A stretch of DNA of 64,000 nt, taken from assembly GCF_000372725.1 (NCBI RefSeq), contig NW_005200543.1, forward strand, positions 147,055 through 211,054, in the 5' to 3' direction. Shown here piece by piece: positions 1 to 10,293 of the stretch (the stretch's first letter is position 1; the number at the start of each line of letters is the position of its first letter). Under the pieces are notes generated by a model. The model saw only the letters and a program-made list of their open reading frames with translations, ran no database searches and had not been told where the DNA came from. This stretch comes from Emiliania huxleyi CCMP1516 (lineage: Eukaryota; Haptophyta; Isochrysidales; Noelaerhabdaceae). Made by a program: the position numbers and the translations under genes.

Positions 1-345
1 CTAAAAGAAAGAAAGAAAACAGACACGCCAACGAGGGATGGGACGAGGACAGGGTCCCCACCTGCACGAGCAGGATTTTGGAAGGAAGGACGATCAGGGG
101 GACAGGTGGGGCTCTCCTGCTCCTGACAAGGGACACGACAGGCTCGCAGCGCGGTGCGCGGTGGACTCCCACATCCACTGGCGGTCTCATCTCAGTCTAG
201 CCAGTGTGCTAAAAGAAAGAAAGAAAACACACAACCCAAGGGAGGGATAGCCAGTGTGCTGTGAGAGAGGCTTGCGGTTCAAGAATTCTTCATTTCCCTA
301 GGCTGCCCGGGGCCTGCCAGTGGTCCGCCGCCGCGCGCGCTGTAT
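1..345. other. Upstream spacer of the Dus gene with short direct repeats
   Basis: No gene is seen. The stretch carries direct repeats: a gctaaaagaaagaaagaaaac segment occurs at the very start and again near 209-232, and ccagtgtgct occurs at about 203 and again at 251. The second ccagtgtgct belongs to the leader motif listed separately. Confidence 0.6.
251..292 (+). promoter_or_regulatory. Shared leader motif upstream of the Dus start codon
   Basis: CCAGTGTGCTGTGAGAGAGG followed by CTTG and then GAATTCTT, ending about 54 bases before the ATG at 346. The same arrangement is found before the starts at 33538, 48720 and (minus) 54591, which suggests a 5'UTR, initiator-type promoter element or a mobile fragment carrying one. 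Function is inferred from position only. Confidence 0.45.
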
Positions 346-1890
346 ATGGCGGAGACTCCCCACGTACCCTTCCGCCATTCGCGCGTCGTCGCGCCGATGG
401 TCGGCGCCTCCGACCTCGCCTTCCGGCTGCTGTGCCGGCGCCACGGCGCGGACTGCGCCTATACCGAGATGCTCGACGCGAGGCGCTTTGTTGGCGAGCC
501 CGAGTACGCGAGCAGCCTCTTCTGGAGCCAGCTTGGCGGCGCCGCCGACCGTCCGCTCGTGGCGCAGTTCTGCGGCAACGAGCCGGACGAGCTGGTTGCG
601 GCGGCGCGGCTGGTCGAAACGCACGTGGACGCGGTCGACCTGAACCTCGGCTGCCCGCAGGCGAGGGCCAAGGAGGGCGTGTACGGCGCGTACCTCCTCG
701 ACGATCACCACTGGCCGCGCGTCTTTGCCATCGTCGACGCGCTCGCGGCCGCCCTCTCCGTCCCGGTCACCTGCAAGGTGCGGCTCTGTGACTCGCTCGA
801 CCAGACGCTCGCCTTTGCGGCTGGCCTGCAGCGGGCGGGATGCAAGCTTGTCGCCTGCCACGGCCGCCTGCGCGGCTCGGCCACCCGCCGCCGATCCGGC
901 CCCGCGGACCTCGCGGCGGTGGCCGCGCTGGCCGCCTCGCTCCGCATCCCCACCCTCACAAACGGAAACGTCCGCGCCGCTGCCGACGTGGCCGCCGCGG
1001 CCGCCGCCACCGGCGCGGCGGGCGTGATGGTTGCGGAGGCGCTGCTCGCAGACCCCGCCCTCTTCGCGCGCGAGGCGACGGGGCGGCGGTGTGGCACGTC
1101 CGACCGGAGGGGCCTCGCCCTCGAGTACCTCGATCTGGCGACCGCTCACCCGCCTCCCAGCCTCGACTACGCGCGAGCGCACTTGGGCTACATGCTCGGC
1201 CGCAGCGGGGCGGGCGCGCGACTCGCATACAAGCACTCGCACTGGGACCCGCACGCGCTGCGGCAGGCGCTCCTCGCCGCCGCCTCGCTGCGCCAGCTGC
1301 AGTCCCTCGCCGCAGCCGCCTTCGGGCGGGGCGGGCGGCGGTGGAGGGTCGAGCAGCCGCCGCCGTGGTGGGGCGGCGGCGAGGCGCTTTCGGTAGAGGG
1401 GGGGTCCGGGGAGGCGGACGCGGACGCGGACGCGGGGGGTTCGGACGCGGAGGCGGCGGACGCGGAGGCGGAGGCGGAGGCGGAGGCGGAGGCGGAGGCG
1501 GAGGCGGAGGCAGAGGGGTGGGAGGCGCTGGGGACGTTGGAGGGGGCAGACGAGGCTGCCGCCGCCGCTGCTGTCGCGGCGGGCGAAGGCGGCAGCGGTG
1601 CCAGTCGCGGCGACATCGACGGCGGCGGCAGCTGCGGCGGCAATGGCGACTGCGGAGGCGGAGGCAGTGGCGGCGATTGCGGGACGGGCGCGCGCAAGCG
1701 GCCGCGGAGTATAGTGGTTTGGCACCGCGGCTGCATCGCAACGCTTCCGATGCCGTCCCACGGACTGCACGGCCCTGTGGTTGTGCCGCGCCGGTGGGTG
1801 CGGGCCCCGAAGGAGCCGCAGCGGAGCCGCCGCCCCGCCGGTGCCAGTGCTTGTGGTTGTACGTCAGCCGCCACGAGCGCGTGTACGTGA
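346..1890 (+). CDS. tRNA-dihydrouridine synthase, Dus1 type
   Basis: A 514-residue intronless frame. It should reduce uridine to dihydrouridine in the D-loop of tRNAs using FMN and NADPH. Family signatures are visible in order: APMVGASD near residue 19, TEML near 44, the catalytic cysteine in LNLGCPQ near 103, CKVRL near 147, ACHGR near 175 (usually VHGR), and TNGN near 210 for flavin binding. The catalytic part ends near residue 340. The rest is low complexity: Asp/Glu/Ala runs, then Gly-rich sequence, then a basic tail; it is absent from usual Dus1 proteins, so the true stop could be earlier if an unrecognised intron exists. The ATG starts MAETPHVPFRHSRVVAPM, right where family members begin. 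Confidence 0.88.
   Translation: MAETPHVPFRHSRVVAPMVGASDLAFRLLCRRHGADCAYTEMLDARRFVGEPEYASSLFWSQLGGAADRPLVAQFCGNEPDELVAAARLVETHVDAVDLNLGCPQARAKEGVYGAYLLDDHHWPRVFAIVDALAAALSVPVTCKVRLCDSLDQTLAFAAGLQRAGCKLVACHGRLRGSATRRRSGPADLAAVAALAASLRIPTLTNGNVRAAADVAAAAAATGAAGVMVAEALLADPALFAREATGRRCGTSDRRGLALEYLDLATAHPPPSLDYARAHLGYMLGRSGAGARLAYKHSHWDPHALRQALLAAASLRQLQSLAAAAFGRGGRRWRVEQPPPWWGGGEALSVEGGSGEADADADAGGSDAEAADAEAEAEAEAEAEAEAEAEGWEALGTLEGADEAAAAAAVAAGEGGSGASRGDIDGGGSCGGNGDCGGGGSGGDCGTGARKRPRSIVVWHRGCIATLPMPSHGLHGPVVVPRRWVRAPKEPQRSRRPAGASACGCTSAATSACT
1448..1514 (+). repeat. (GCGGAG)n hexanucleotide repeat inside the Dus gene
   Basis: About eleven GCGGAG units encode a run of alternating Glu-Ala in the C-terminal tail of the Dus protein. 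Since the unit is six bases, length change keeps the frame. Confidence 0.8.
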
Positions 1891-2297
1891 CGCGACACCA
1901 CGTCTGTTTTCGCTTCGGCTTTCGCGTGGTGACTCTGACTGGAACACTGATCACTGTGGTCTGACGTCTGGGTGCGCCCCCCGCGCCGCCGCAGGCGGCG
2001 CGCGCGCCGCGCGGCGCCCGGGCCCGCGCGCCCGCCGCGGTCGCGTGTGGCGTGAGCGGTGAGCGGTGACGGGTGAGTGTGGAGGACGGACGACGGTTCG
2101 GTTCGTCGAGTTCGACTCATAGAAACGAGTGGATGAGCGATGAGGACGCAGGCATTGTCTCTCGACTTTTGTACTACAGAGGAGCGCCAAAACTCCACAC
2201 TGCACAAACACAGACGGCGCACACAGACCACAGGCGCTCACGCGCCTAATAGGTGGCGTCGTGAGCGCGCGCGCGGCGGAGCAGACTCGAGACAGGC
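1891..2297. other. Convergent spacer between Dus and the light-harvesting gene
   Basis: About 400 bases between two convergent genes. Only GC-rich low-complexity sequence (gcgcgcgcggcg) is visible; no gene or clear terminator is recognised. Confidence 0.5.
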
Positions 2298-3249
2298 TCA
2301 GAAGATGGCTGGGGGCGCGGCGCCGCCCAGGCCGCCGGTCGGGTAGAGCGCGTCGACGCCGAGGATCTCGTGCACGAGGCAGCCGGTGATGCCGAGCATC
2401 GCGGCGCGGCCGTTCTGGCGCTCGGCGTTCAGCTTGAAGGTCTTGGTCTCGGGGTCGTCGTACCGCACCCACGGGATGCCCGCGATGTCGCCCACCTCGC
2501 CGTCGTCCTCGTTGTTGTCCGGGTTGGAGGCGTAGCCGCCGGTCTGGCCCTTGGCCAGGCCGAGGCCGTAGCCCGTCTCCTGGAAGAGGCAGAAGAGCAT
2601 GATCTGCAGCCAGCCGAAGGTGGGGACCGCCTCGAGCGAGCCGAAGCAGCTGGTCGGGATGTCGGAGAACTTGGTGCCCGACAGGGTGAGCGCGCCCGGG
2701 AGGACGACGCCCGCCTTGAGCGCGATGACGTGGAGGAAGCCGAGCATGGCGGCGCGGCCGTGCTTGACCTCCATGATCTGCGGCGGGGCGGGGCGGGGCA
2801 GGCGTGAGGGCGCGCGAGGCGGATGGGGAGCGAGGGAAGGGAGGGGGAGGCGGCGACGGCGGAGGAGGAAGGGGCGGGGCGGCGCAGGGGCGGTGCGGGG
2901 CGCACCTCGTAGCGGCGCATGTCGCGCGTCTCGATGAGGCCGAGCGGGTCGTACACGCCGAGCGGCGGGAGGACGCCGATGTCGCCCTCGGAGAACATGG
3001 TGACGGCGGACGAGCGGGCCGGCGCGCGCATCGCGGGCGCGGAGAAGGCCTGGGCCGAGTCGAGGACAGCGAGGGCGACAGTGGAGATCATGTTGTTCTG
3101 CGGCGCGGGGAAGAGCGGGCGCGGTCAGCCGGACGAGTTCGGCGGAGGGCGACGCGGGTGTGGCGGAGGAGAGGCGGGGCGAGGCGGGGCGAGGCCGGGG
3201 CGGGGCGGGTTCAGGCGAGCGGAGGGAGCTGTGTGCGCGAGCAGGCACC
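2298..3249 (-). CDS. Fucoxanthin-chlorophyll a/c light-harvesting protein
   Basis: Thylakoid antenna protein binding chlorophylls a/c and fucoxanthin. Coding exons are 3091-2906 and 2777-2298, joined over a 128-base GT-AG intron in phase 0, giving 221 residues. A second GT-AG intron (3098-3248) probably lies in the 5'UTR, because AACAACATG follows directly on a CGCAG acceptor. The N-terminus (MISTVALAVLDSAQAFSAP) is a short signal peptide ending in an A-x-AF-like plastid targeting motif. Helix 1 carries EVKHGRAAMLGF and helix 3 ERQNGRAAMLG, the paired chlorophyll-binding E-x-x-x-G-R motifs of the superfamily; a middle hydrophobic helix lies around WLQIMLFCLF. The length is normal for an FCP. 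The exact subfamily (Lhcf, Lhcr, Lhcx) cannot be settled by eye. Confidence 0.92.
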
Positions 3250-3469
3250 TTTTGTGTTCGATGAAGGGATCCGTTGCAGCCAAATTAGGGCTTGAGATTT
3301 GAGAAACCGAGCTCCAAATTACGGCTGGAGATTTCAGGGTGTGTGGATCTTACGAACTACCCGAGGGTGAACTGCTGACGGGGTTTGCGATGAGGAGCGA
3401 TCCGAACGTGGCATTCGGGTGATCAGAAATCGGGGTGCAGCTTGTCCAGAGCCGTGTGGTCCACTGTCG

Positions 3470-4143
3470 CGGGGCGGGTTGCCGGAATGGTGGCACTGAG
3501 GCCCGAGGGGTGCGGGAGGCGCACGGCGGGGGCCGGCCTCGGGGTGAGGGTGAGGTCGGCCGCCGCCACCGGGGGTCGCCGCGCCGTAGAGCGGCCCGCC
3601 GGTCTCCCTGCTGGCGGTGCGCGCGGCCGCGCTCAAAGGCGCTGATTGCTCGGCCGCGCGGGGCCAGGTGACTCGCCCGCTGGAAGGGTGGTGCACGGGG
3701 TTTGCGGCGGGGTCCCCAACGTCCCCGGCGGCGGCCCGCTGGCGGGCCGCCGCCGCCGCCAGCGCGGCGGCGATGACGGAGAGCTCGTGGTGCTCGGTGT
3801 CGCTCTCCATCTCGTCGAAGAGGTCGCTTGCCCTCTGCTCGAGGGCTCGTGCCCATGCCTTGTCCCGCAGTGCTCGGACCTGCGCGCGGGTGCGCTCGAA
3901 CTCCGCTGGCATCTCTGCGAGCTCGGTGTGGTCCGCCCGCCTCTCGGGCCTGTGGGACGTGCCGTCCAGGGCGACGTAGCGATCTCCCTTGTCTGAGGGA
4001 AGACCACCATCCGTGTCTGCTCCCTCCCCCACGGCCCGCTGCGGTGGGGTCGGTGCGCCACGCCGTGCGGCGTACTTGTACGTGTCGTGCAGCGCCGGGG
4101 GCTTGCGCGTGCGGAGGGCACGCACCCCGGGCGCGGCGCCCGC
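3470..4143 (-). repeat. Truncated copy of the gag-like dispersed repeat
   Basis: On the minus strand this stretch encodes a protein segment (frame open from 4125 to 3334) that closely matches residues of the long gag-like frame at 37811-39466. The shared DNA is about 670 bases, corresponding to 38693-39370, in opposite orientation. Shared landmarks include GDVGDPAANPVHHPSSGRV and GGLPSDKGD. Similarity stops abruptly at both ends, as expected for a 5'-truncated mobile copy. The frame is largely intact but there is no evidence that it is expressed. Confidence 0.7.
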
Positions 4144-4386
4144 CTAGAGGCAGGCACTCAGGCTCGGACACTGGCGCGCTATGGGTGGACGCGGGACGGG
4201 AGGAAAGACACGGGCGAAAGCTTAAAAGGAAGTGGTATGAGGGGTATCGCGCGCCTTGCGGGATGCGCGGGTTCAACCTCGGCGCGACCAAACTTAGCTC
4301 ATCAATTCCCCGACCCCCCCACGAGGTGGTTTCGACCAACACGGAAGCACAAGTGTGCCCGTGGGCACGATTAGCTCTCGCGGGCG

Positions 4387-5899
4387 ATGCCATCAACGAA
4401 GCGCGCCGCGCACTCGGTGCTCGCCGAGCTGAAGCGCGACCTGGCGACCCAGCCGAAGCGGCCTCGATCCTCCAGCCTCCTGACTGCTCCAGTGAGGAAG
4501 GAGCTCATCCGGAGAATGCGGGAGGTCCGCCGTGACGTCGCCACCCACCCGCGCCGCCGCCGCTGCCCCTCGCCTTCACCCGTCGCCACTCCTCACCCAC
4601 GCTCACCTCGCGTCCGCGTGCGCCGGCCTCCAGGCGTGCGACGAGTTTAGGTCGGGCACGGATGAGTCTGATCGGCGCCCGCTGCAGCCATTCGTGGTGG
4701 GCCATGCCGCAGCCTACCTGGACCGCTACGTCGCCACGCAGGTGCCACCTGCCCCGTCGCACACCCATCCTCGCCGGCGCCACCGCCGCAGCCACCGTCG
4801 CCGCCGCAAGTCTGGTCGCCGGCGTCAGCCACAGTTTCGCCGCCACACACCGCTGACGCCTCCCATCACCGCCTCCCATCACCCCAGCACGTCTGGTCGG
4901 TATCTCCTCTCGCCACCACCCACTCACCTCGGGACGCTCCCTTGCTCCCGACAGGCCTCGCTCTCTAACGTCAACCTGACCGCGGCGGTGTGCCTGCTGC
5001 TGGCGACGAAGTTTTGCGACGTTTGCTGCCCGCAGCTCGACGAGCTCTGCGAGCTGTTTGAGGTCGGCGGGCCCAAGGTCGACAGCCAGTTCCGAGAGAG
5101 TCTTCCGAGACCCATCCGAGAGGGGGGGGGGGGGGGGGGCTCCGAGCCGCTCAGTCCCACCGCCTTCCAATCGCACCACCTTCGCCCTGCGCAGGGCTGC
5201 GCCAAGCAAACGGTCAAGGCGGCGGAGCGGCACATCGCCGAATCCCTTGGGTGGGACATGAACGTGATCACGCCGCACGCGCTGCTCCCACCGCTGCTAG
5301 AGCTCGTCAGCGCCACCGGGCAGACGCAGAGGATAGCCGAAGAGATGATCCTGGAATCCTACGAGGTGCCTCTCCGCCCTCCCTCCCCACCACACAAGAT
5401 CCGCCGCCGCCAGTCCCACGGCGAGGTCCGCAGTTCGCACGGCGCGGCACCAGCCAGCGCCAGGCAACTCGGTGAACGGCGGCATAGCTTCTTCACCTTC
5501 CGACCGGTCGGCTGTTCTCACAGGCGCACCCGCTCGAGCATCGCCCTCTCACAGTGGCCGCCGCCTCCATCATGGCGACGTGGCACTTTCTCAGCGACCT
5601 CGAGGCGGAGACGTGCCATACTGAAGAACTGGCGCGACTTTGCGACGTCGACCTGGCGCGCGCACGCCCTCCTGCTGCCCACTACAGCACAGACGGCCGT
5701 GGCGACATGCTCTCCCACCTAGCCGCCCTCTTACTGACTTGCGCCCGTGTGCGCGCTTTGGCAGAGCGAGTTGCTCAAGTGCACGTACACGCTCGCCTCC
5801 ACCTTCAACGCATCGATTGGAACTGTGCTGGGCGGGCGTACGCTGGTGGATTCGCCAGGCTCGGTCATGATGCTCACCCATGACTTGTCCTCATGGTGA
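4387..5899 (+). CDS. Cyclin-like protein
   Basis: Regulatory subunit expected to bind a cyclin-dependent kinase. I place six exons, all phase 0 with GT-AG introns: 4387-4524, 4634-4741, 4955-5077, 5195-5365, 5524-5646, 5765-5899; total 265 residues. The cyclin N box is recognisable: KELIRRMRE, then HAAAYLDRYVA, then LTAAVCLLLATKFCD, then the helix KAAERHIAESLGWDM. The C-terminal fold follows with LTVAAASIMATWHFLS and SELLKCTYTLA. No destruction box is obvious in the short N-terminus. The end of exon 3 is the least certain (AAG before GTCGAC chosen; an earlier GAG before GTCGGC also fits). Whether it is A-, B- or D-type cannot be said. These introns, unlike most in the window, lack clear flanking direct repeats. 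Confidence 0.8.
5121..5140 (+). repeat. Poly-G tract in cyclin intron 3
   Basis: A run of about 19 consecutive G inside the cyclin intron 5078-5194. It may be length-variable and prone to sequencing error, and can form G-quadruplex. Confidence 0.8.
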
Positions 5900-6516
5900 G
5901 AGAGCTAGTGAGCCGAGGTTGGCGAGTCGACACGCTGTTGAGCCGCTCGGCGACGTGTCGTCCTCCCGCCGCACATGGACCATGCAGTCTGCACTGCATG
6001 CACGGCATGCACGGCATGCATTGTCAGCTCACTACTGGCGGTGGCGTCCGTGTCTCTGCTCTGGCTTGGAAGCGGGGCCCTGTTGTCTGATGTGGCTGTT
6101 GACTTGTTGAGAGTGTGTTTTCGTTGTGGAATGGCCTTGCGCGCGGCGCGAGTCCGCGCGTCCGATTTGGCATGTGTTTCTGGTTGCATCTGAGATGCAG
6201 TGCAACAAGGAAGTGGTGATGGATTACGAGACGTACCACACGCTCAAGGCAAAAGTACAAATGGTCTCAAAAAGATGTTACATGGCTCGCCGCGGCGGGC
6301 GCGCAGGCACCCAGGCAGGCCCTCTGCGCTCTGGCAGGCGTGCAGCTTGGGCGGGAAAATAGAGACCGTTCCGTCAGCACCAAAAGCGCGGCGGCGGGGA
6401 TGGCGAGAGCGACTCGTCGCCTCAGTGAGAGCAGTTCCGTCAGCGCCAGGATGGTTGCACGACAGTGCGAATGGCGAGAGCGACTCGTCGCCTGCGGCCC
6501 GGTCGCCCTCGGCTCG
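5900..6516. other. Spacer with short repeats
   Basis: No convincing gene. It holds a cggcatgcacggcatgcat palindromic run near 5998-6022 and, near 6400-6490, two copies of GGCGAGAGCGACTCGTCGCC, each preceded at a distance by a CCGTCAGC motif. Confidence 0.45.
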
Positions 6517-7311
6517 TCAGCCTTGCCGAGGGGGGCTCGAGTTTTGTGGGAAGAAGCGCTCCAACAGAGCAGCCACAACTCCTTGCCTGTCGGCGGACGC
6601 CTCCGACACCTCGCCCGCCACGGCTCGCAGTGTCGAGGTCGGCCACCGCTCCAGCAAACTTGCCGGCTCGCCGAGCCGGAAGATGAGCGCCAGGCGCCGC
6701 ACTCGATCCGACGGAGTCCCCTCTGTGGCGAGGCCTACGGCAAAGAGCGCCTCCGCCACCGTGCCATCTGCACAGGCTCGGAGGCGCCGGCCCCACGTCT
6801 CCTCAGCCAGCACCGCCACACTCTGCGGCCGCAGAGGCGAGGACCTCACTGGCTGGTGGCCACATGGCTTTTTCCTCGGCGGCGTCGATGGGATGGGGGT
6901 GGACGGCTCCGGCAGCGAGCATCGCAATTCAGTCAGCTCGTCCTGGATGGCCGAGACAGAGTTGGGGGATGGAACTCGCTGCCTAACTCGCCTCGCGCCA
7001 CTCGACTGCTCGGTTGGGCCACCGTGCGGCTGCATTCTGCCTCTGCCTCTCGACTGCTCAATGCGCTCAATCGCCCGGCCGCGTTCGCGCCCCCGAGGGG
7101 CGTTTGACCGTCGCGCAGCCTTGGCCGCGGGTAGTTGCACGCGGACGAGGTGCCAGTCGGGTAGGGAAACGTCGGCTTTGGGGAGGGTACCCATTCGTTG
7201 CTGGTAGCGAGTCGACGCTGCTTGACCTGCCAGCGTCGACTCGCCCTGTTCGCAGATCTCCTCTGCTGGCGCCATGTGCCTGTCGCCGGCGCTGCAGAGC
7301 GGCGAGGACAT
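6517..7311 (-). CDS. Possible hypothetical protein
   Basis: A 264-residue open frame with ATG at 7311; an internal start at MAPAEEICEQG (about 7275) is equally possible. The middle is Arg/Ser/Pro-rich and poorly conserved in look. The C-terminal 90 residues (from LAEETWGRRLRACADG to LERFFPQ) have a helical, amphipathic composition typical of a folded domain. I do not recognise a family. It overlaps the 5' end of the plus-strand gene at 7274 by about 38 bases, so at most one of the two start assignments is likely right. In GC-rich DNA, open frames of this length occur by chance, which keeps confidence low. Confidence 0.3.
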   Translation of the reverse strand: MSSPLCSAGDRHMAPAEEICEQGESTLAGQAASTRYQQRMGTLPKADVSLPDWHLVRVQLPAAKAARRSNAPRGRERGRAIERIEQSRGRGRMQPHGGPTEQSSGARRVRQRVPSPNSVSAIQDELTELRCSLPEPSTPIPSTPPRKKPCGHQPVRSSPLRPQSVAVLAEETWGRRLRACADGTVAEALFAVGLATEGTPSDRVRRLALIFRLGEPASLLERWPTSTLRAVAGEVSEASADRQGVVAALLERFFPQNSSPPRQG

Positions 7312-7857
7312 CGTCAGCCACCAGCTCGAGCTGCAGTCGATCTTGCACGGTGTGCACCAGCGCTACGCCGGCCGCCAAGGGCGGTACAACAAGCACGACA
7401 CGGCGCGGCTCCGCTACATCAAAAACACCGCCTTCCCGGGCCTGCGCTTCGGCAAGATGGTGCCGGAGCGAGACATGGCGATGCTCAGCCCTCTCCCACC
7501 GTCGCGGATCGCCCGTCACCTCGCCTCTCCGCAGGGTCATCTCTCGCGCCGTCTGCATCTCTCTGCCGGTCGCCAGCACCCGCCACCGACTGGCTGCACC
7601 GCCACTCGCGACGCGCCACCCTCGCTCACCAGCCTGCATACGCGCTACTCCCGCCGTGCCTTTGCTGCCACATGGATCGCATGTCACTGCAAACGCGCCC
7701 GCAGCCGCGCCGTAAAGGTCTGCCTTGCTGGCTGACGATCTCACTCTCCCGCTCCTATTGCATCTGCCTCCCGCCTCCCAGCTCACATTTGACACTGCAG
7801 TAGGTGCTCCTGTCGACGCTGCCGCCGCTGCCACCGCTACTGTCACCGCTCGTTTGA
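7274..7857 (+). CDS. Small hypothetical protein, two exons
   Basis: Exon 1 (7274-7477) starts with ATG and encodes MCLSPALQSGEDIVS through GKMVPERDM. The composition (QLELQSILHGVHQRYAGRQG, LRYIKNTAFPGLRFG) looks like real protein rather than chance translation. A GC-AG intron (7478-7803) would join it to 7804-7857, ending LLSTLPPLPPLLSPLV, total 85 residues. The intron start (GCGATGCTC) resembles the exon 2 start (GTGCTCCTG), the pattern seen throughout the window. No family recognised. More exons could exist on either side. Confidence 0.4.
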
Positions 7858-9247
7858 TAATCGACGCCACGCTTAGCGGCAGCGAGATCCGAGGTTGAGT
7901 CAACTTGCCTGGTGCGCTCTTGCGCGTGCCTTCAAGATCCACAAGTCAATTTGTACCAGAAATCCAAAGGTGGTGCAAAATGGATATCTCAAGATTGGCC
8001 TTTATTTCGCGCACCTGCTCTCCGCCGCCGCCGCTTACCTGCTGGCACGCCACCGCCCCGCGTCGCTAACTCAAGCCTCCCTGCTGCATCTTGCCACCCC
8101 TGCCACATGACTCGACCGCCGTCGCTGCTACCGCCCTCCCCGCCGCCCTCGAAGGCGCCACCAGCATTACGGCCGCCTTCATATCTCATTGATGCTGCCA
8201 CCAACGCCACTTCCTCGATTCTGTGCCGCTGCAGCGGCGAGGCGCCGTCGCCACGATCGCCGCCAGCGCTGCTGATAGCCTCGGAGCGTCGCCGTGGCCG
8301 CGTTCTGGTCTGCCCACGCTTCCCTAAAACGTCTAGGACGAGCTCAGAGGCTAAGGGCGCATCATGTGGGACCATCTAGCTCTACTGGGTCCGCGACGGT
8401 GGTCGGCGCACCCCCGTCTCGAACGTGTGTGCTCTCTGTCTGTCTGTCTGTTGTTTCGGCTAAGTCGTTTTGTACCGGATTTCAATGTTAGTGGCAAAAC
8501 CGCGGAGCCGAAAATGGCGTTTAATTTCGCGCACCTGCTGTCCGCCGCCTGCGGCGGCGCTCCGCGCCGCTTGGGGCGCCTGCGGCGCCCCTGGGCGCGC
8601 TGCGCGCGCCTGTTTTGGGGGGGCTACCAGCACCGAAAAAGTGCCGCTTTAGGGGATGTGTCGCCTGCGAGAGGGGTCGGGGGGGGGTATTTCGCCGGTG
8701 CCAGTCGTCCGGGACGAGAAGGAGGGAAGGGGCGGATTTCGCGAACTGCGAAAACGAACTGCGAGGTTCGTGAACTCCGTTCGAACTTAGGAAAAAGAAA
8801 TCAGTGCTCGGGTTCGTTCTGTCGGAGCCGAGCTCGGCCCACGGCGGCTCCGGCCGTTACCTGCTCAAGGTCGGCATCGACCCGCCCCAGAGCGGTTCCC
8901 GCAGCTGGGCCGCTCCGAGGACTAGGCTCTAGGGTCCCGATGGTGCCGGCTGCGCTGTGAGCAGGCAGGGCCGCCCTGTGGTGCCTGGGCGCCGTGCGTT
9001 CTGAATGGCGAGTAGACTGGGGGGCGGGGGCTCCCCGAGGCGTCCAGGCGTACTTACTAGGCCTCTAGTAGGCAACCAGGGACTACAGCCTCTACAGGGT
9101 GGCAGGCCTGGCTGCAGAGCCAAAATCAGTAACCAGCCTCCGGCGGGGCCCCCCGCTACCATCCAAACCCGAGTACCGGTCTACTAATCATAGATAGAGG
9201 CTCAAGTGTGACACAAGTCCACACTGCACACACATATACGACATACA

Positions 9248-9254
9248 CATGCGG

Positions 9255-9285
<31 letters not shown>

Positions 9286-9297
9286 GGCGGCGGCAGC
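9248..9297 (+). repeat. CGG trinucleotide repeat
   Basis: About 16 CGG/GCGGCG units, with one GGT interruption. It lies in a non-coding stretch. Confidence 0.85.
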
Positions 9298-9889
9298 GGC
9301 ACGCGCGGGCGGACGGATTCGGACGGGGCGGAGCAGCGACCGCCTGGGCGGCCGCTGCTCTGTCTGCCAGAGCGCGCGCCGTCTGCGCAGCTCGAGCGCG
9401 GTCAGGTGCACAGGGAAGCGTGGCGGCGCGGGGACGCGCGGCGGCAGTGGCGAGCAGGCGAGCGGCCCGCGCGCGGCGAGGCGGACAGGTGATCGGCAGG
9501 CGGGTGATGGGTCGGAGAGTGACCGCGCCCAGCGATCGGAGCGAGCCGATCGTCGCTTGGCCGCAGCTGACCTTGAAGGCGTGCGGAGCGCGACTGTTGG
9601 TGTCGGGGGGCGGCCGTCATGTGGCGAGGAGGGAGGACGACAAGTGCGCGTTACGGGTCGCTCTTCATCGCCAGTCGAGCGGCACTCAAGTCGAGACCGA
9701 AGGAAGCATGACGGGTTTGAGCAAGTCGCTTCGAACGCCCGTGAAATCTGCTTCGAAAAAGTCCCCCCAGTGGAAAATGGGGTTCGGGGCCGGAAAAAGA
9801 ATCCTCGCGGGACTACTTATGTTTTCGTAAACGTAGTCGTGGCCCCCCGCTACGTCGCACGAGTGCAACTGGGTAGCGGGGGGCTAAAA

Positions 9890-10185
9890 ATAGATTTGAA
9901 TATTGCGGTTCGTTCGCGGTTCGTTCGCAGTTCAGACGAACTTCCCTGGTATTCCTTGGCCTGCGGGTATGAAGAGGGTCGGGGGGGAGGAGAAAACGGA
10001 AAAGGCTCGGCGGTTCACGAACTCTAGTTCGAGGGCTCGGCGCCCAAGGCGGCGAACGACCGAACCGATGCAGCGAACCAAGGGGATGCCGTCCACAGCG
10101 AACTCCGAAACCGAACGAACCGCGAGTTCACCGCGAACCAGTTCATGAACCAGTTCACCAGTTCGCCCGCGAAGGCGAACGTCGC
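9890..10185. repeat. Cluster of GAAC/GTTC motifs
   Basis: Dense alternation of GTTCG, GAACT, GAACC and CGAAC in both orientations, for example TTCGTTCGCGGTTCGTTCG near 9906 and AACCAGTTCATGAACCAGTT near 10136. Many overlapping small inverted repeats result. A weaker cluster sits near 8750-8830. No coding function is visible. Confidence 0.55.
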
Positions 10186-10293
10186 CCAAGGGCTGGTTTA
10201 CACGCAAAAAACAAAATCGATATTAGTGCGCTAGCGACGCTACAGCGGCCGAGTAGTCCAAAACAAATTTCCGATTCTTGAAGCCGTGCGGCC

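Larger units (their letters stand above)
7858..10293. other. Long repetitive spacer without a supported gene
   Basis: Nothing with protein-like conservation is seen. A TTTCGCGCACCTGCT(C/G)TCCGCC segment occurs at about 8006 and again at 8525, so part of the stretch is duplicated. A CGG triplet repeat (about 9248-9297) and a GAAC/GTTC-rich tract (about 9890-10185) are listed separately. Several C-rich/G-rich patches give chance open frames on both strands. Confidence 0.5.

Noticed and set aside
298-1770. 490-residue minus-strand open frame opposite the Dus gene
   Set aside because: Arg/Ala/Pro-rich shadow of a GC-rich gene; the plus strand has all Dus motifs.
4505-5278. 257-residue minus frame opposite the cyclin
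   Set aside because: Antisense of exons with clear cyclin-box residues on the plus strand.
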